A stretch of 64,000 nucleotides of DNA from Gammaproteobacteria bacterium. Its GTDB lineage: Bacteria; Pseudomonadota; Gammaproteobacteria; Eutrophobiales; Eutrophobiaceae. This document shows, in pieces, positions 53,953 to 63,500 of the stretch. Below the pieces are notes generated by a model. It was given only the letters and a program-made list of their open reading frames with translations, did not search any database and had not been told where the DNA came from. The stretch lies in assembly GCA_004297165.1 (NCBI GenBank), contig SCUJ01000006.1:988464-1052463 (forward strand), in the 5' to 3' direction. Each line of letters opens with the position of its first letter. The first letter of the stretch is position 1. The position numbers and the translations under genes were made by a program.

Positions 53953-55206
53953 ATGCGGCATGTCATCCTCGGGGCGGGCCCCGCTGGCGTCAGCGCGGCG
54001 GAGATCATCCGTGTTACTGAGCCGGACGCCGAGATCAAACTGATTGGCGCAGAACCGGAGCCGCCTTATTCGAGAATGGCCCTGCCATATTTACTCAGCG
54101 GCAGGATCGATGCCGCCGGCACTCACCTCAGAAAGACACCGGGACATTACGCCGCCAACAGGATCGAGGTCATTCATGACCGCGCCACTCGCGTCGATCC
54201 GGCGAATCACACCCTCATGCTCGCAGCGAACGGAAATATCCGCTTCGATAAATTATTGATTGCGACGGGCGCGAGTCCGATCATCCCGGCCCTGCCCGGC
54301 AGCGACAGCGAAGGCGTTTATCCCTGCTGGACGCTGGCGGATGCGCGCAACATCATCGCCCGCGCCAAGGCCGGCGCCAAGGCCGTCCTGATCGGCGCCG
54401 GGTTCATCGGTTGCATCCTCCTCGAGGCGCTCGTCACCCGCGGCGTCAGGTTGCAGGTCGTGGAGATGGCGGACCGGATGATCCCGCGCATGCTGGACCG
54501 GACCGCCGCGGGGCTGTTGCGGCAGTGGTGCGAGAGCCACGGCGTCGCCATTCATACCTCCGCGAAATTGTCGGCCATCGATCAAACCGCGGGAAGGCTC
54601 GCGGCGCAACTCGAAAACGGCCGCGCGCTCAAGGCCGATCTGATCATCATCGCGGCCGGCGTTCGCGCCAATACGCAATTCCTGCAAGGCAGCGGCATCG
54701 ATATCGACACTGGAGCGCTGGTGAACGCCCATCTGCACACCAGCGCGGAGGACATCTATGCCGCAGGCGACGTCTGCCAGGGCCGTGATTTTTCCACAGG
54801 CCAGTACGACGTCCATGCCATCCAGCCGACCGCCGTCGAACACGGCCGGCTAGCAGCGCTGAACATGTGCGGTAGAAACATCGCACATCAGGGCAGCATT
54901 AATATGAATGTGCTGGATACCCTGGGACTGGTGTCCGCCTCCTTCGGCCAGTGGGATGGCGGCAGCGACTCCGCCGAATTCAGCGACCCTGCCGGCTATC
55001 GCTATCTGAACCTGCAATTTCAGGAGGATGTCCTCACAGGCGCGCAGGCGGTGGGGCTGATTGAGCATGTCGGAATACTCCGTGGCTTGATCCAGTCGCG
55101 CCTGCGGCTCGGTAAATGGCAGGCGCGGCTGCTGCACGATCCGACCCGGCTTATGGAGGCGTATATCGGGGCGTCCAGAAATATTTCATTCTTCTCCCGC
55201 GTTTAG
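53953..55206 (+). CDS. aorC: AorC-like FAD/NAD(P)-binding subunit
   Basis: This 417-residue flavoprotein has an FAD Rossmann motif ILGAGPAGVSAAEII (residues 5-19), an NAD(H) motif LIGAGFIGCILLEALV near 150, and FAD motif DIYAAGDVCQG near 270. In the Aromatoleum-type enzyme this subunit lets aldehyde oxidation be coupled to NAD+ reduction. It starts 8 bp after aorB. Confidence 0.88.
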   Translation: MRHVILGAGPAGVSAAEIIRVTEPDAEIKLIGAEPEPPYSRMALPYLLSGRIDAAGTHLRKTPGHYAANRIEVIHDRATRVDPANHTLMLAANGNIRFDKLLIATGASPIIPALPGSDSEGVYPCWTLADARNIIARAKAGAKAVLIGAGFIGCILLEALVTRGVRLQVVEMADRMIPRMLDRTAAGLLRQWCESHGVAIHTSAKLSAIDQTAGRLAAQLENGRALKADLIIIAAGVRANTQFLQGSGIDIDTGALVNAHLHTSAEDIYAAGDVCQGRDFSTGQYDVHAIQPTAVEHGRLAALNMCGRNIAHQGSINMNVLDTLGLVSASFGQWDGGSDSAEFSDPAGYRYLNLQFQEDVLTGAQAVGLIEHVGILRGLIQSRLRLGKWQARLLHDPTRLMEAYIGASRNISFFSRV

Positions 55207-55210
55207 TCTC

Positions 55211-55465
55211 TTGCGGCTCACGATCAAACTCTACGCCGGCCTGGAGCGCCATCTGCCGGAGAACGCGAAAGACAATGCGGTTATTGTATCGATCTCCAAT
55301 CGAGCCTCGGTGAACGACATTCTCCGGCTGTATAACGTCCCCATGGACCAGGCCCACCTGGTGTTGCGCAACGGGGTTTATATTCCCCCCGCGCAGAGGG
55401 ACGCGTCAGGTTTCTTCGTGGACGGCGATACACTTGCCATCTGGCCACCCGTCGCCGGCGGATAA
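55211..55465 (+). CDS. aorD: AorD-like MoaD/ThiS-family sulfur carrier
   Basis: This 84-residue protein starts with TTG 4 bp after aorC (RLTIKLYAGLERHLPENAKD) and ends in VAGG, the C-terminal Gly-Gly required for sulfur carriage to molybdopterin. It has the beta-grasp pattern AHLVLRNGVYIPPAQRD and DGDTLAIWPPV. It probably serves metallopterin synthesis for the tungsten enzyme. No moaE, moeA or tungstate transporter gene is in the window. Confidence 0.85.
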   Translation: MRLTIKLYAGLERHLPENAKDNAVIVSISNRASVNDILRLYNVPMDQAHLVLRNGVYIPPAQRDASGFFVDGDTLAIWPPVAGG

Positions 55466-55474
55466 ATGGAATTT

Positions 55475-55553
55475 GGGGTCAGGTCTTGCAATAACACAAG
55501 AGCATTTTTCCACACCGACTCAGGTCCAGGTACGGCATTGCAAGACCTGACCC
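55475..55553. mobile_element. Short inverted-repeat element (MITE-like, GGGTCAGGTCTTGCAAT ends)
   Basis: The 17-base arms GGGTCAGGTCTTGCAAT (55476-55492) and its exact complement (55537-55553) enclose about 44 bases. The ends resemble those seen around some Y1/RAYT transposase genes. It sits between the aorD gene and the convergent beta-helix gene. Confidence 0.6.
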
Positions 55554-55576
55554 TGTGACCTGTGACTCTGCTGATA

Positions 55577-56947
55577 CTACTGACAGGGAAGCAGTGATTC
55601 GGGCAGTGGGAGTTCCGGTGGTCCACCGGCCGGGGGCTTACCGGAATCAGCCAGCTCGAAATCCGCGACGAACAGAAATGGGTGGCGTGGCAGCTTGTTG
55701 CCTTCGCAGAAGCCAACCGTCCGGTCAAAACTCGTGTTCTCAGCATCCTGCGTGTCCCGGTGCCCGTGGACCCAGCGGTACGGATTGGCGTTGCCGGCGA
55801 TAAACGACTGGTTGCCGGTGAGGATGGTGTTCGCGACCGGCTTGCGGAGCACCAGCGATCGAAAGCGGGTCCCGATGATGACTGCCTGCTGCGTCGCAGC
55901 GCGGCCGAAAAATCTGTTGTCCACTATGATATTGCCATCATCTTCGACCCGGATGCCGTAAGTCACATCGCGGAATTCATTGTCGCGAACGACATTGTCG
56001 CGGGCGTGATCCAACACTAACCCCGGCAAGTACGCGGAATCGCTGCAATCCATAAACAAGGTATTCTCGCTCATGCGCGAAGCTATCCACACACCGTTTT
56101 TTTCACCCTCGATGGTATTACCTTCAATGAGATTGCCATCCGCGCCATAGCGGCGGCGAAACCAGTTCTCTGGCCGCCGGCGCTCGTACTCGCCGCAGTT
56201 CTTGTAGAGGAAGATCGCCCCGGCCGAGTTACCCGCGAAGTGATTATTCAAGATGCGGTTGTTGCGTGATCCATCGATGGCCAATCCCTCGCGACCGGTC
56301 CCCCACAACCAGAAACTTATGCCGGCGAATCTAAAGGGCCGGCCATCCGGCCCGTTCACCCCATACCCGTTGTTGACGATCCGGTTGCGTTCGATGATGT
56401 TGTCTTTCGATCCCGCCTCAAGATAAATACCGGTGCTGCCCGATCCTTCAATGTGCAGATTACGCAGCGTCACTCCGCTCACGTAACCGTCGATGAAAAC
56501 CCCCGCGCCACGGGAATTCAGGAACGTACTGTCCTCAACCATGATATCCGAGAAGGCATGGTCGTATTCTTTACCTTCCGGGAGATTGCGAAATCCCTGA
56601 CGGGTTATCCGCACATTGTTCAGGAATCCCTCGACCTGACAGTTGCGCACCGTGATGTTCGACAGGGACGCAGTAACCGGGGCAGTAATCAGGATTCCGA
56701 TGCGCCCGTCGGTGGTCACGAGGCGTGCGCCCTGGCAATCGAATATTACATTGGAAGCGGTGATCTCGATTCCACCCGTCCATGCGCACGATGGATCGAG
56801 CCGGGTGCTTGAGTCTATCGTCAATCGCGCCTCTGCCTGATTGCATTCAAGCAGATGCGATGCAGGCTCGCTCACTCCGCGCTCGTCGGCTGACGCAATG
56901 TACACCATGGCGAGCGCAAGCAGCCTAATGAAGATGGATTTCGACAT
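55577..56947 (-). CDS. Right-handed parallel beta-helix (NosD/pectate-lyase-like) exported protein
   Basis: This 456-residue protein has an N-terminal signal of about 20 residues and at least ten beta-helix rungs with asparagine ladders: ITASNVIFDCQGARL, GSKDNIIERNRIVNN, GSRNNRILNNHFAGNSAGAI, ADGNLIEGNTIEGEKNGVWI, ARDNVVRDNEFRDVTYGIRV, DDGNIIVDNRFFG. Such proteins bind or cleave polysaccharides or act in copper-site assembly. No clear catalytic Asp set was identified. It ends close to the inverted-repeat element and has no operon partners. Confidence 0.82.
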   Translation of the reverse strand: MSKSIFIRLLALAMVYIASADERGVSEPASHLLECNQAEARLTIDSSTRLDPSCAWTGGIEITASNVIFDCQGARLVTTDGRIGILITAPVTASLSNITVRNCQVEGFLNNVRITRQGFRNLPEGKEYDHAFSDIMVEDSTFLNSRGAGVFIDGYVSGVTLRNLHIEGSGSTGIYLEAGSKDNIIERNRIVNNGYGVNGPDGRPFRFAGISFWLWGTGREGLAIDGSRNNRILNNHFAGNSAGAIFLYKNCGEYERRRPENWFRRRYGADGNLIEGNTIEGEKNGVWIASRMSENTLFMDCSDSAYLPGLVLDHARDNVVRDNEFRDVTYGIRVEDDGNIIVDNRFFGRAATQQAVIIGTRFRSLVLRKPVANTILTGNQSFIAGNANPYRWVHGHRDTQDAENTSFDRTVGFCEGNKLPRHPFLFVADFELADSGKPPAGGPPELPLPESLLPCQ

Positions 56948-57288
56948 ATCTCGCAGATTTGTTGAACACTTAATATTGATAAAATTGTAAGACAGATCAG
57001 GTTCGTCAGCCCGATAAATACCACAAATATGCCTTATGCGGATTGACGATCTGTTTTGGATATGTATGGGAGAGCACGCTGACGCAGATGGGTTGGTTTT
57101 TCACCAAGGCGGCACTGTTGACCCTCGTCGGCAGCTGGGTCAAGGCGCCGCGTTGCGCGGACGCGACTGGTGAAATAACAGTGCCGAATCCGTACGCCGG
57201 TAAATATCGGCATCCAATCCGGATGTACCGCCCGCAGGGCGGAGACGGCTATTGCGCCGGAATATATTGACCGTGCGAATTACTGTGG
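56948..57288. other. Intergenic region without a supported gene
   Basis: A 75-codon plus-strand frame at 57043-57270 has an odd composition and no ribosome site or family match. The promoter of the beta-helix gene should lie near 56950-57030. Confidence 0.4.
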
Positions 57289-57801
57289 TCAGTCTTTCGG
57301 CGAGACATCGCGCGACTGGATGAGCCATTCGCCATTCACGCGCACGATTTCATCCACCCCGCGCCCGGATGCGGCGATGCGCGGCGGAGTTTCCGGTCCG
57401 CCAGCGCCGAAGACCGTCATCCAGTAGGAATGATATCTGGCGTGATCCGCATCCACGAATTCGATGTATGAGTTGGGGATCATGTGATTCATCGGCGGGA
57501 CCGGTTCGCCTTTTGCCGCCCGCTCTTCGCGGGATTTCTTCAGATCATCGACCATCTTCTTCAAGGCCGCGCGGCCCTGGGTTACGCCTTGGTTGCCGCT
57601 GCGAAATTGTCCATCCTCCGTAAACACCGCGGCATAGGCCTCGCCATTAAAGGAATCGAGCGCGCGCACATAGCGCCACATCAATCCCTGGATCTCGGCG
57701 CGATCCTGCGACTCGCGCAACACATCGGCATCCGCGGCGAAAACGAGGGTCAGGTGCAGGCCGCAAAAAACCAGAATGGCGTAATTTAATAATTTTTTCA
57801 T
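57289..57801 (-). CDS. SnoaL-like/NTF2-fold exported protein
   Basis: This 170-residue protein has a signal peptide (MKKLLNYAILVFCGLHLTLV, cut after FAAD) and a nuclear-transport-factor-2-like domain: IQGLMWRYVRALDSFNGEAY, FTEDGQFRSGNQGVTQGRAA and a C-terminal VNGEWLIQSRDV strand. GAGGAG precedes the ATG at 57801. The fold serves in isomerases, hydratases and binding proteins; function here is unknown. It is last in a run of minus-strand secreted-protein genes. Confidence 0.8.
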   Translation of the reverse strand: MKKLLNYAILVFCGLHLTLVFAADADVLRESQDRAEIQGLMWRYVRALDSFNGEAYAAVFTEDGQFRSGNQGVTQGRAALKKMVDDLKKSREERAAKGEPVPPMNHMIPNSYIEFVDADHARYHSYWMTVFGAGGPETPPRIAASGRGVDEIVRVNGEWLIQSRDVSPKD

Positions 57802-57854
57802 CGTTCGCTCCTCCTCCAAAAGGCCAGGGGATGATAACTCAATCGATTCAAATA

Positions 57855-58622
57855 CTATTCACTGAACAAACGCATTTGGGCCTCGCCGGTCTCCGGATCG
57901 GCGTACTCCCGATTGTCCTCACAAACATATTCATAAAGCGTGTATTCCGGATGCCGCTCATACATCCACTTCCAGGTCCAGGGGCCGGTCAGGTATACCG
58001 GGTCCGCGACCGTCACCTCGTCCTCCATGAGGTTGTCTGACACAAGTCTTATACGCTCAGTGATACGCATCTGGCTGGAATGAGGAACATTACGAAATTG
58101 AACGGATTCTTTTATCCCGACCGTGTCTACTATCAATGTGTCGCCATCCCAGCGACCGACAGAATGGCCCCAGAACCGGGGTTCGGCATCCGCATAGTGA
58201 ACCTGCTCCTTATCCAGGTATATCCTGCGGACCTGATTGTAGGCCTCCTGGATGATCGTCACCTGTCCGGGACTCTCGAGCACTTCCATCGGAAACATGG
58301 CCATCATCATGGCGGGCATGCCGTCGGGAATGCAGTGGGTGTAATGAGTGGCAATCGGCCGTCCTTCGGCGTTCGCGCGACTGATTTTTTCCTGCTCTTC
58401 CCGCCAGGGTTGCAGATACTCCTCCTTTAATGGCGGCTCGGGAATGGCGGACGGCAGCAGCGAGACGGAAGGATCCAATCCTGCGTTACCTGTTCGTTGC
58501 GGATAGCTGAACCATTTGCCATCGATGCGGGTGTTGGCGGAAACCTGGGCGAAGGTGTTCGTGCCGAAAGACAACAGGAGTACCAGGACGGGCAGCCACA
58601 TTGGTTTAGCCGATGAAATCAT
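57855..58622 (-). CDS. Exported hypothetical protein paired with DUF6152 gene
   Basis: This 255-residue protein has a signal peptide ending NTFAQ near residue 26 and conserved-looking segments PIATHYTHCIPDGMPAMMMA, VTIIQEAYNQVRRIYLD, WGHSVGRWDGDTLIVDTVGI and ITERIRLVSDNLMEDEVTVA. These occur in a family I know only as hypothetical, frequently adjacent to DUF6152 and oxidoreductase genes. The WDGDTLIVDT segment suggests a lipocalin-like barrel. It overlaps the DUF6152 gene by 4 bp. Confidence 0.72.
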   Translation of the reverse strand: MISSAKPMWLPVLVLLLSFGTNTFAQVSANTRIDGKWFSYPQRTGNAGLDPSVSLLPSAIPEPPLKEEYLQPWREEQEKISRANAEGRPIATHYTHCIPDGMPAMMMAMFPMEVLESPGQVTIIQEAYNQVRRIYLDKEQVHYADAEPRFWGHSVGRWDGDTLIVDTVGIKESVQFRNVPHSSQMRITERIRLVSDNLMEDEVTVADPVYLTGPWTWKWMYERHPEYTLYEYVCEDNREYADPETGEAQMRLFSE

Positions 58623-59074
58623 TCCAATGTTTCCCCGGTCTCGATGGAAATCTTCGGCGGGCCGGCGGGACCGCCATTTTCCATTTTTGTCCCGTCTGAA
58701 AGTTTCACCTGTTTCAACAGGGCGCCTGCCTTGCCGTTGCGCAAGGGCGAAACGACCACCGTTATTTCATCGCCTTTCTTGAGCATATTGAACTTCCAAC
58801 CGACCCGGCTGAGGATACCTGGATTGGCGCATTCGATTGTCCAGCGTTTGACGGTAGCGTCTTTCTCCTTTACTTCCAGTTCGATGTAGACATGGGGGTT
58901 GGTCCATTGAAAATGCGTCACGGTCCCCTGTAACAGGATTTGATTATTGTTATCGAACATTGCGAAGGAATGGTGAGCGTATGTCGTCCCCGGCAACAGA
59001 AGGAAACACAAAAACAGGAGGTGGAGTTCAGCCGGTAATCTGTGAAGCGACATTTCATGAATTCGCATTTGCAT
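58619..59074 (-). CDS. DUF6152 family exported protein
   Basis: This 151-residue protein has a signal peptide ending TTYAHHSFAM and the family pattern FQWTNPHVYIELEVKEKDAT and WTIECANPGILSRVGWKFNM. The HHSFA start of the mature protein could bind metal. The family is a small beta-barrel of unknown function found with the 255-residue partner encoded next, with ATGA overlap. An alternative start at 59053 would remove seven residues. Confidence 0.8.
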   Translation of the reverse strand: MQMRIHEMSLHRLPAELHLLFLCFLLLPGTTYAHHSFAMFDNNNQILLQGTVTHFQWTNPHVYIELEVKEKDATVKRWTIECANPGILSRVGWKFNMLKKGDEITVVVSPLRNGKAGALLKQVKLSDGTKMENGGPAGPPKISIETGETLE

Positions 59075-59169
59075 CGCCTGTTAATCATTGATGAAATACA
59101 AGAAAAGCTCGTGTAAAACAGGGTAAACCACTGTATTTTGATTAGCAATAAAGTCGCCGGAGATAGGCA

Positions 59170-59784
59170 ATGACCTTACCCTATGCACGAATATACAAAC
59201 TTTACTATATGACCCGGTGTGTTGCACTCTTGGTCATGATAAACAGCGTGGTGGCTCAGGAGACTCCCCAAATGAATGACCCCTCGAAGACAACCTATGG
59301 CGAAATCAGTCCCGATGCGCCGGATGAACTGCGCGCGTTTTCTTTCCTGATCGGAAAATGGGACGGTAAAGGCAGGACCCGGCTCGAGGATGGATCCTTC
59401 GCCGAGTATCCCGTGACGTGGATCGGCCGTTACATCCTCGATGGCATGGCGATCGCCGATGAGGCGCATGGAAATGGCCCGGATGGCAGCCCCTACCTCG
59501 GGATCAGCCTCCGGCAATATGACCCGGACAGAAAGACCTGGATCATCGAATTTCTGAACGTCACCGGTTCCTTCATCCGAAAGCAGGTCAACGGCAGTAC
59601 GGGCGTCGTCAGCGTGACCGGGAGGAATGTCACGATCGCTTCGGAGTCGCCCGGCATTACGATCCGCGAGCATTATCTGTCACCGGATCGCGATAACTTC
59701 ACCTATCAGCTGGACGTTTCCAACGATGGCGGTAAGAACTGGAACGAAGGACAGATCGAGATGGACTTCCGCCGACTGGAGTAG
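59170..59784 (+). CDS. Exported hypothetical protein, DUF1579-like
   Basis: This 204-residue protein has a hydrophobic N-terminus (residues 14-30, ending VVAQE). A lipocalin-like domain follows: RAFSFLIGKWDGKGRTRLED, ILDGMAIADEAHGNGPDGSP and QYDPDRKTWIIEFLNVTGSF, resembling DUF1579 proteins. It is transcribed away from the DUF6152 operon, sharing the 59075-59169 promoter region. Function unknown. Confidence 0.7.
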   Translation: MTLPYARIYKLYYMTRCVALLVMINSVVAQETPQMNDPSKTTYGEISPDAPDELRAFSFLIGKWDGKGRTRLEDGSFAEYPVTWIGRYILDGMAIADEAHGNGPDGSPYLGISLRQYDPDRKTWIIEFLNVTGSFIRKQVNGSTGVVSVTGRNVTIASESPGITIREHYLSPDRDNFTYQLDVSNDGGKNWNEGQIEMDFRRLE

Positions 59785-59809
59785 CGGATGCCGATAGGTA
59801 TTCGCTGCC

Positions 59810-60535
59810 TCAATCCCCCAGCAGCCGCTCCCGCCGCTCCGCGCGGGCGAAGGCCAGCACGGCGAGCGCGACGATCGCGAGGGCGTAGCCGATCCGGTTC
59901 TGCACGGTCCAGGCCAGCACTTCCGCGACATCCGCGTTGTCCACGCCAAGCGGATTGAACAGCGGCGAGATGCGGTTTTGATTAGCGCTCAGAAATAAAC
60001 CGAGAAACAGCGTGACTCCGCCGGCCAGCATGGCGGCGATCTCGCTCCGGAACAACGCGCCCAGCCCCATCGCGAGCACCAGATAAAACACCGCGCCCTG
60101 AAAGGCCCCGTACAATGCCGAGAGCGGATAGGAGGTGAAGAAGATTGCCGTGATGATGGCGAGGAGGACTTCCGCCAGCAGCAACGGGATCAGCGCCGCG
60201 ATCAGCTTGGCGATCCAGACACGGTGCGCCCCGCCCGGCACGGTGTAGGTGACCTCCAGCGTCCGCTGTTCGATCTCGCCCGCGATGATGCGCACGCCCA
60301 GGCCGATGGCGAGCACCGTCAGCGGGAGACCGATCAGCGTATTCTGCACATCCCTCTCGGTAAAGCCCTGCACGCCTTCGCCGACCAGCAGGCGAATGCC
60401 GTGGAAGAGCGGCCAGCCCAGCACGAGGACCGGTCCCAGCCAGAACCTGCGGCCCATCTGCAGGCGCAGCGCGAGCCGCGTCAGCAGCAGGCGATCGCCA
60501 AGCCAGTCGATCAGTTTGCCGGATTCGAGTTTCAT
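59810..60535 (-). CDS. ABC-2-type transporter permease
   Basis: This 241-residue protein has six hydrophobic segments: near residues 32-46 (GPVLVLGWPLFHGIR), 70-85, 110-130 (LIAALIPLLLAEVLLAII), 140-160 (GAVFYLVLAMGLGALF), 165-185 and 215-232. The periplasm-facing EIEQRTLEVTYTVPG is typical of ABC-2 permeases. It overlaps the fused RND-ABC gene by 4 bp and lacks its own ATPase, so it almost certainly uses the ATPase domain of that fusion. Confidence 0.8.
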   Translation of the reverse strand: MKLESGKLIDWLGDRLLLTRLALRLQMGRRFWLGPVLVLGWPLFHGIRLLVGEGVQGFTERDVQNTLIGLPLTVLAIGLGVRIIAGEIEQRTLEVTYTVPGGAHRVWIAKLIAALIPLLLAEVLLAIITAIFFTSYPLSALYGAFQGAVFYLVLAMGLGALFRSEIAAMLAGGVTLFLGLFLSANQNRISPLFNPLGVDNADVAEVLAWTVQNRIGYALAIVALAVLAFARAERRERLLGD

Positions 60536-63500
60536 GTCACCAACTGCAAATAACCTTCTTCGATGCCCGGTTCCGCCGGGATGGCCTCCGCGTGCGGTTG
60601 CGCCGCCGCCATGATCCGCAGGCGGACGCCGCCATCGGCCTCCGGCGCCTGATCGACGACCTTGCACTCGCCCGTCAAGCCGGGGTCGGCGCCAGTCGCC
60701 ACGCGCAACTCCCAGATCTTGCCCACCGCGAGCCTGGCCAGATCGCCGGGGCTGCCGTCATAACGGATCCGGCCCTTGTTGAAGACGATGACGCGGCTGC
60801 ACGATACCGCCACGTCCTCGACGACATGGGTCGAGAACAGCACCACCCTGCCCACCGCCAGTTTGGATAACAGATTGCGAAAACGAATGCGCTCGCGCGG
60901 GTCGAGGCCAACGGTGGGCTCATCGACGATGATGATCGGCGGCTGGCGCAACAGCGTGCGCGCCACCGCGACCCGCTGCCGCATCCCGCCGGAATATCCC
61001 GAGATGCGCTCGTTCATGCGCTCGCCAAGGCCGACCTCCTGCAACAACTGATCGACCCGCTGGCGGCGCTCGTCGCGATTGCCGACCTGATACAACAGGG
61101 CGTAATAATCCAGATATTCCCTGGCGGTCAGATGATCGGGCAGGCCGAAATCCTGCGGCAGATAACCAATCCAGCGGCTGATGAAGAGACCGGCCTTGCG
61201 TTTGGGTATGCCGCCGTAACTGATGGTCCCCTGGGTCGAGTCGAGGACGCTCGCCAGCATGCGCAGCAGCGTGGTCTTGCCCGCGCCATTCGGACCCAGG
61301 ATGCCGATCATCCCCGGTTCCGCCTTGAAACTGACTGAATTCAGGGCCTCGACCTGCGGTTTTATCTGATCCCAGCCGAATAGTATCTGACAGAGCCGGC
61401 GCCACCACTTGCCGAAGCGGCCAGGTTGATCCGAGCTGCTCGCATGTTGCGCCGCCTGTTCCACTGCGCTGTGCCGTCCGAGTTGCAGGAACGCGATCAG
61501 CAACGTGAGCAGCGCGACCCCGGTGACGGTGAGTCGCGGCGTCGCTTCGTTTTGCATCGGCAATACGGTATGGACCGCCACAAACAACGCCAGGACGAGC
61601 CAGGGTGATAATCTCTTGACGATCGTATCGGAAAAGATTTTGTGCACACGCACCCCGGCATCCGGCCAGAGGAGATTGCGCAGCTCGATGAAAGACCGGC
61701 TGAAGAAGGCTGCGCCGACGAAACCGAACGCCAATTGCCAGATCAGGGTTTGCAGATTGCCGGCGAGCCAGACCGTCACCGCCAGCAATACTCCATAAGT
61801 CGTCAGCAGTTCGAAGACCTCACGCCGGCTCCGCACCGGAAACCGGCGCGAGAATTCCACCCCGGCGCGCCAGGCCCTGCCCACGGGGCCGGGCAGTCCG
61901 TAAACCTTGCTCAGATAGCGCGTTTCGATGTCCATGACCGTCGTAGGCCGCAATTCCGGCGGCCGGTGAAAGTACCGCACAGCCAGCCCGAGCAACAGAC
62001 CCGCCACCAGCACGGTGGTGGCGATCTGCCAGCCGAACGAATTGATCTGTTCAGTCACAATGAGCGGCGTCATGATCGCGAGCGTGGCGCCGATCCAGCC
62101 GAGCATGATCCAGGGGCCGAGCCGGCCGAAGATCGAGTCCAGGCGGGCCAGAGCCACGAAGCCGACGGGGATCACCAGCAGCGTGAGCAGGGTCGAGGTG
62201 GCGAGTCCGCCGATTACCACCGTGGCGAAGGGCGGCCAGATCTCGAATTCGCCGCCGGTCGATAGCGCCAGCGGCCACAGCCCGGCGATGGCGGTGCAGG
62301 ATGTCATCAACACCGGCCGCGTCCGTTCCCGAACGGCGGTGATGGCGGCGGTCCCGCCGCTGCAACGGCCGCGTTTGATCCGTCGCTGCATCCGGTCGAC
62401 CAGGATGATGGCCGGGTTGACCGTGATGCCGAGCAGCGCGATCGCACCCACCATGGCATAAACGCCGGCGCCGACATCGGCAAACACCAGCGCCCATGTG
62501 GCGCCGAGCACCGTGAGCGGCACCGCCACCAGCACCAGCACAGGCATGGTCAGCGATTCGAACGTGATCGCCAGCACCGCATACAGGAGCAACAGCACCG
62601 GGATGAATGCCTGTTTGAACCAGTCGTTCTCCTCCGTGAGCGCCGGGGCCTCGATGGTGTAGCCCGGCGCGCGATAGGTATTGCGCACGGTTTCCCGGAT
62701 CCGCTCCTCCAGTTGCACGCGCGCCGGCCCGATCCGCGGGGCGCTGGTCCCGAGCGTGTAGCTGACGGTCAGTTCCCGGCGGCCATTGTGATGATTGATC
62801 AGCGGCGGCGGCGGGACCTTGCGGCCATCCGTCACCACGCCGAGCGGCAAGGCGCCCTCCGGCGTCGCCAGACGCAGATCGGCGATTGTCTGCAGGGAGT
62901 TGACGTTTAAAAGCTGCGGCCGGCGCAACGACAGCGGCAATTCCCGGCCGTCGGCCAGGGTGAAGCCGACTTGCAGAGCGACGCCCTCGCGACGGAACAC
63001 ATTCAGCGCCCGCAGCGCGTCCTCGGGGTACATGCGGTGCGCCGCGAGCGCTCCCGGCAGGGCGCGGATCCGCAATTCCTCCTGGCCTGCGCGGCCGGAT
63101 ATCTGGACATCGTTGATCTCGGGCATGGATTTCAGGCGGTCATGGATCTCCCCCGCCAATTGACTCAACTGGGTCATGTCCGGTCCTGAGATCGAGATCA
63201 GCGAGGCTGAATCGCCAAACAATCCGCCGCCCTGCGCGCCGCCGCCGCCGGAGTCGCCGCCGCCACCGCCCCCGCCTTCAATACCCACCGCCGACAGCCT
63301 GACGCCATCCAGACCTTCGAGCGCCTTCCTGACCTCGGCGCGCACCTTGCCCGCCGTGGCCGCGTCCGCAACCTCACCGGCATCCGCGAATTGCACGGTG
63401 AGCGTGCCGCCGGTCTCCTGGTATGAAGTTTCCACTGTCTCGATGCCCTTGAGATCGGCGATGGCATGTTCGACGCGATCGAAGACCACGCTGGCCGCCT

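Noticed and set aside
57043..57270. 75-codon plus-strand frame
   Set aside because: No ribosome site, no family motif, and unusual composition; treated as intergenic.
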